A stretch of DNA of 7,615 nt, taken from contig VSOA01000187.1 of assembly GCA_009774585.1 (NCBI GenBank), forward strand, positions 1 through 7,615. The letters are read 5' to 3'. The notes under the pieces are model-generated. The model made no database searches. It worked only from the letters and a program-made list of their open reading frames with translations, and had not been told where the DNA came from. Made by a program: the position numbers and the translations under genes. Shown here piece after piece: positions 5,627 through 7,615 of the stretch. Positions within the stretch are counted from its first letter, which is position 1. Every line of letters starts with the position of its first letter. Origin of the DNA: Lachnospiraceae bacterium (GTDB lineage: Bacteria > Bacillota > Clostridia > Lachnospirales > Lachnospiraceae).

Positions 5627-7615
5627 ATGGCGAAATGGGTGTACTTATTTGAGGAAGGCAATGCCGATATGCGTAATCTTCTCGGCGGAAAAGGTGCCAA
5701 CCTTGCCGAGATGACCAATCTGGGTTTGCCGATTCCACAAGGTTTTACAGTTACCACAGAGGCTTGTACCGACTATTATAACAGCGGCAGGCAGATAACG
5801 GATGAGATTAAGGAACAGATTTTTGCTGCTCTGGCTAATTTGGAAGAAAAACAGGGAAAGAAATTCGGTGATACCGAGAATCCGCTTCTCGTATCGGTAC
5901 GTTCCGGTGCACGGGCTTCCATGCCGGGCATGATGGACACGATTCTGAATCTGGGACTGAATGACGTTGCCGTGGAAGGGTTTGCGAAGAAGACAGGGAA
6001 TCCGAGATTTGCTTATGATTCTTACAGAAGATTTATCCAGATGTTTTCGGATGTTGTTATGGAGATTCCGAAGTCTTATTTCGAAAGAATTCTGGACGAG
6101 ATTAAAGATGCGAAAGGCATTAAGTTCGATACGGAACTGACAGCAGACGATCTGAAAGAAATCATCGTTAGATTCAAGAATATTTATAAAGAGAATAAAG
6201 GTGAAGATTTTCCGCAGGAGCCGAAGGTACAGTTGATGGAAGCAGTCAAAGCGGTATTTCGTTCTTGGGATAATGAGAGGGCTATCGTATACAGAAGAAT
6301 GAATGATATTCCGGGCGATTGGGGTACAGCAGTTAACGTGCAGGCGATGGTATTCGGTAATATGGGCGATACCTCCGGTACAGGCGTTGCATTTACGAGA
6401 AATCCTTCCACCGGAGCGAAGGGCATATACGGTGAGTATCTGATCAATGCACAGGGTGAAGACGTTGTGGCAGGTATCCGCACACCGCAGCCGATTACGA
6501 AATTGGAAGAGGATCTGCCGGAATGCTTTAAACAGTTTATGGAGATTGCCAATAAATTAGAGAACCACTATCGTGATATGCAGGATATGGAGTTTACCAT
6601 TGAGGACGGCAAGCTGTTCTTCTTGCAGACACGTAACGGTAAGAGAACCGCACCGGCGGCTATCCAGATTGCATGTGACTTGGTAGACGAGGGAATGATT
6701 ACTCCAGAGGAAGCAGTTCTTCGTATCGAAGCGAAATCATTAGATCAGCTTCTGCATCCGACATTTGATGCGGCGGCTTTGAAGGCAGGTCAGGTTATCG
6801 GACAGGCGCTTCCGGCATCCCCGGGTGCTGCGGCAGGTAAGGTATATTTTACGGCTGAAGAAGCGAAAGCAGCTCATGAAAAAGGTGAGAGAGTTATTCT
6901 GGTACGTTTGGAGACATCGCCCGAGGATATCGAGGGTATGCATGCAGCAGAAGGTATTTTGACCGTTCGCGGCGGTATGACATCCCATGCAGCAGTTGTA
7001 GCACGTGGTATGGGTACGGCGTGTGTGTCCGGATGCGGAGATATTGCGATTAATGAAGAGGATAAAGTATTTGCACTCGGTGGAGAAGAGTTCCACGAAG
7101 GCGATTATATTTCTCTGGACGGTTCCACCGGCAAGATTTATAAAGGCGACATTAAGACGGTAGAGGCATCTGTCAGCGGTAATTTCGGACGTATCATGGA
7201 GTGGGCGGACAAGTACCGTAAGCTGCAGGTACGTACCAATGCGGATACTCCTGCAGATGCAGCAAATGCAGTTAAATACGGTGCGGAAGGTATCGGATTG
7301 TGCCGTACGGAGCATATGTTCTTCGAGCCTGACAGAATCCCGAAGATTCGTCAGATGATTTTGGCAAGAACAGTTGAGCAGAGAGAGAAGGCACTGAACG
7401 CTTTGATACCTTTCCAGAAGGGAGACTTCAAAGCATTGTATGAAGTAATGGAGGGCAGACCGGTAACGATTCGTTTCCTCGACCCGCCGCTTCATGAGTT
7501 CGTTCCAACGGATGAGGATGATATAGACGATTTGGCAGTAGAGATGATGATGACTGCGGAAGAAGTTCAGGAAATCTGTGATTCACTGCATGAGTTCAAC
7601 CCGATGATGGGACAC
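5627..7615 (+). CDS. ppdK: Pyruvate, phosphate dikinase, 3' end beyond the window
   Basis: PPDK interconverts pyruvate + ATP + Pi and PEP + AMP + PPi in the cytoplasm. In many anaerobic Clostridia it supports pyrophosphate-linked glycolysis or gluconeogenesis. The frame is open without interruption for 663 codons to the window edge; the family is about 875 residues. The N-terminal nucleotide-binding domain shows GGKGANLAEM (Lys22), SVRSGARASMPGMMDT (Arg92), and Asp320, Glu322 and Gln334. The phosphohistidine domain carries GGMTSHAAVVARGMG with catalytic His454 and, two residues before it, Thr452, the position phosphorylated by the PDRP regulator in other species. The PEP/pyruvate barrel begins after about 510, with GLCRTEHMFF (Arg560) and RFLDPPLHEF (Arg616). 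Numbering is within one of the C. symbiosum enzyme as I recall it. The missing part should hold the catalytic Cys and the ENxxD-region ligands. The ribosome site AGAGGG (5613-5618) lies eight bases before ATG 5627. Confidence 0.97.
   Translation, partial: MAKWVYLFEEGNADMRNLLGGKGANLAEMTNLGLPIPQGFTVTTEACTDYYNSGRQITDEIKEQIFAALANLEEKQGKKFGDTENPLLVSVRSGARASMPGMMDTILNLGLNDVAVEGFAKKTGNPRFAYDSYRRFIQMFSDVVMEIPKSYFERILDEIKDAKGIKFDTELTADDLKEIIVRFKNIYKENKGEDFPQEPKVQLMEAVKAVFRSWDNERAIVYRRMNDIPGDWGTAVNVQAMVFGNMGDTSGTGVAFTRNPSTGAKGIYGEYLINAQGEDVVAGIRTPQPITKLEEDLPECFKQFMEIANKLENHYRDMQDMEFTIEDGKLFFLQTRNGKRTAPAAIQIACDLVDEGMITPEEAVLRIEAKSLDQLLHPTFDAAALKAGQVIGQALPASPGAAAGKVYFTAEEAKAAHEKGERVILVRLETSPEDIEGMHAAEGILTVRGGMTSHAAVVARGMGTACVSGCGDIAINEEDKVFALGGEEFHEGDYISLDGSTGKIYKGDIKTVEASVSGNFGRIMEWADKYRKLQVRTNADTPADAANAVKYGAEGIGLCRTEHMFFEPDRIPKIRQMILARTVEQREKALNALIPFQKGDFKALYEVMEGRPVTIRFLDPPLHEFVPTDEDDIDDLAVEMMMTAEEVQEICDSLHEFNPMMGH

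Noticed and set aside
6740..7495. 251-codon minus-strand open frame opposite ppdK
   Set aside because: The plus strand encodes uninterrupted PPDK with catalytic motifs. The antisense frame is Cys/Ser/Arg-rich and has no family resemblance.
5627..7615. Possible frameshift or broken ppdK
   Set aside because: Codon-by-codon reading shows no stop or shift. The frame simply continues past the window, and key residues stay within one position of the expected numbering.
1..7615. CRISPR array, tRNA/rRNA genes, insertion sequence or phage genes
   Set aside because: No regularly spaced repeats, cloverleaf or rRNA signatures, transposase motifs or phage-like proteins were seen on either strand.

Overview
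The window looks like chromosome from an anaerobic Firmicute of the Clostridia, most likely a Lachnospiraceae-type bacterium. The evidence is intermediate base composition, strong GGAGG-type ribosome binding sites, sigma-A style promoters, a pyruvate phosphate dikinase whose residue numbering nearly matches the Clostridium symbiosum enzyme, and a clostridial-looking YkpA/YbiT-type ABC-F protein. The genus assignment is inference from protein resemblance, with no search run.

Layout: (1) Bases 1-583 hold most of a Maf nucleotide pyrophosphatase, cut at its 5' end by the window edge, followed at 663-920 by a very acidic 85-residue protein of unknown function. (2) Bases 921-1049, between convergent genes, hold a cluster of short-loop hairpins (main one 934-974) that resembles a REP-like palindromic element more than a classical terminator. 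(3) A minus-strand block reads leftward from a good promoter at 4460-4487: an ABC-F ATPase (4414-2774), a PHP-domain nuclease/phosphatase (2761-1880) and a Cof-type HAD phosphatase (1856-1050). The gaps are 12 and 23 bases, so this is very probably one operon. (4) A divergent intergenic region (4415-4647) has back-to-back promoters and, between them, a 14-bp perfect palindrome inside a larger inverted repeat. (5) On the plus strand there is a membrane-anchored glycerophosphodiester phosphodiesterase (4648-5472). After a 154-base regulatory gap with a CcpA-box-like site comes ppdK (5627 to the window edge), with 663 of an expected ~875 residues visible.

Functionally this is mostly housekeeping: nucleotide-pool sanitation (Maf), a translation-associated ATPase, nucleotide/RNA end processing (PHP), small-molecule dephosphorylation (HAD), lipid headgroup salvage (GDPD) and pyrophosphate-linked pyruvate/PEP interconversion (PPDK). 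I see no phage, toxin-antitoxin, CRISPR, insertion sequence or biosynthetic cluster, and no clearly new multi-gene system. The points most worth checking are an ABC-F protein whose two degenerate motifs would fall in the same composite ATP site, a HAD enzyme with an aberrant motif II, the hairpin cluster, and the candidate CRE in front of ppdK.
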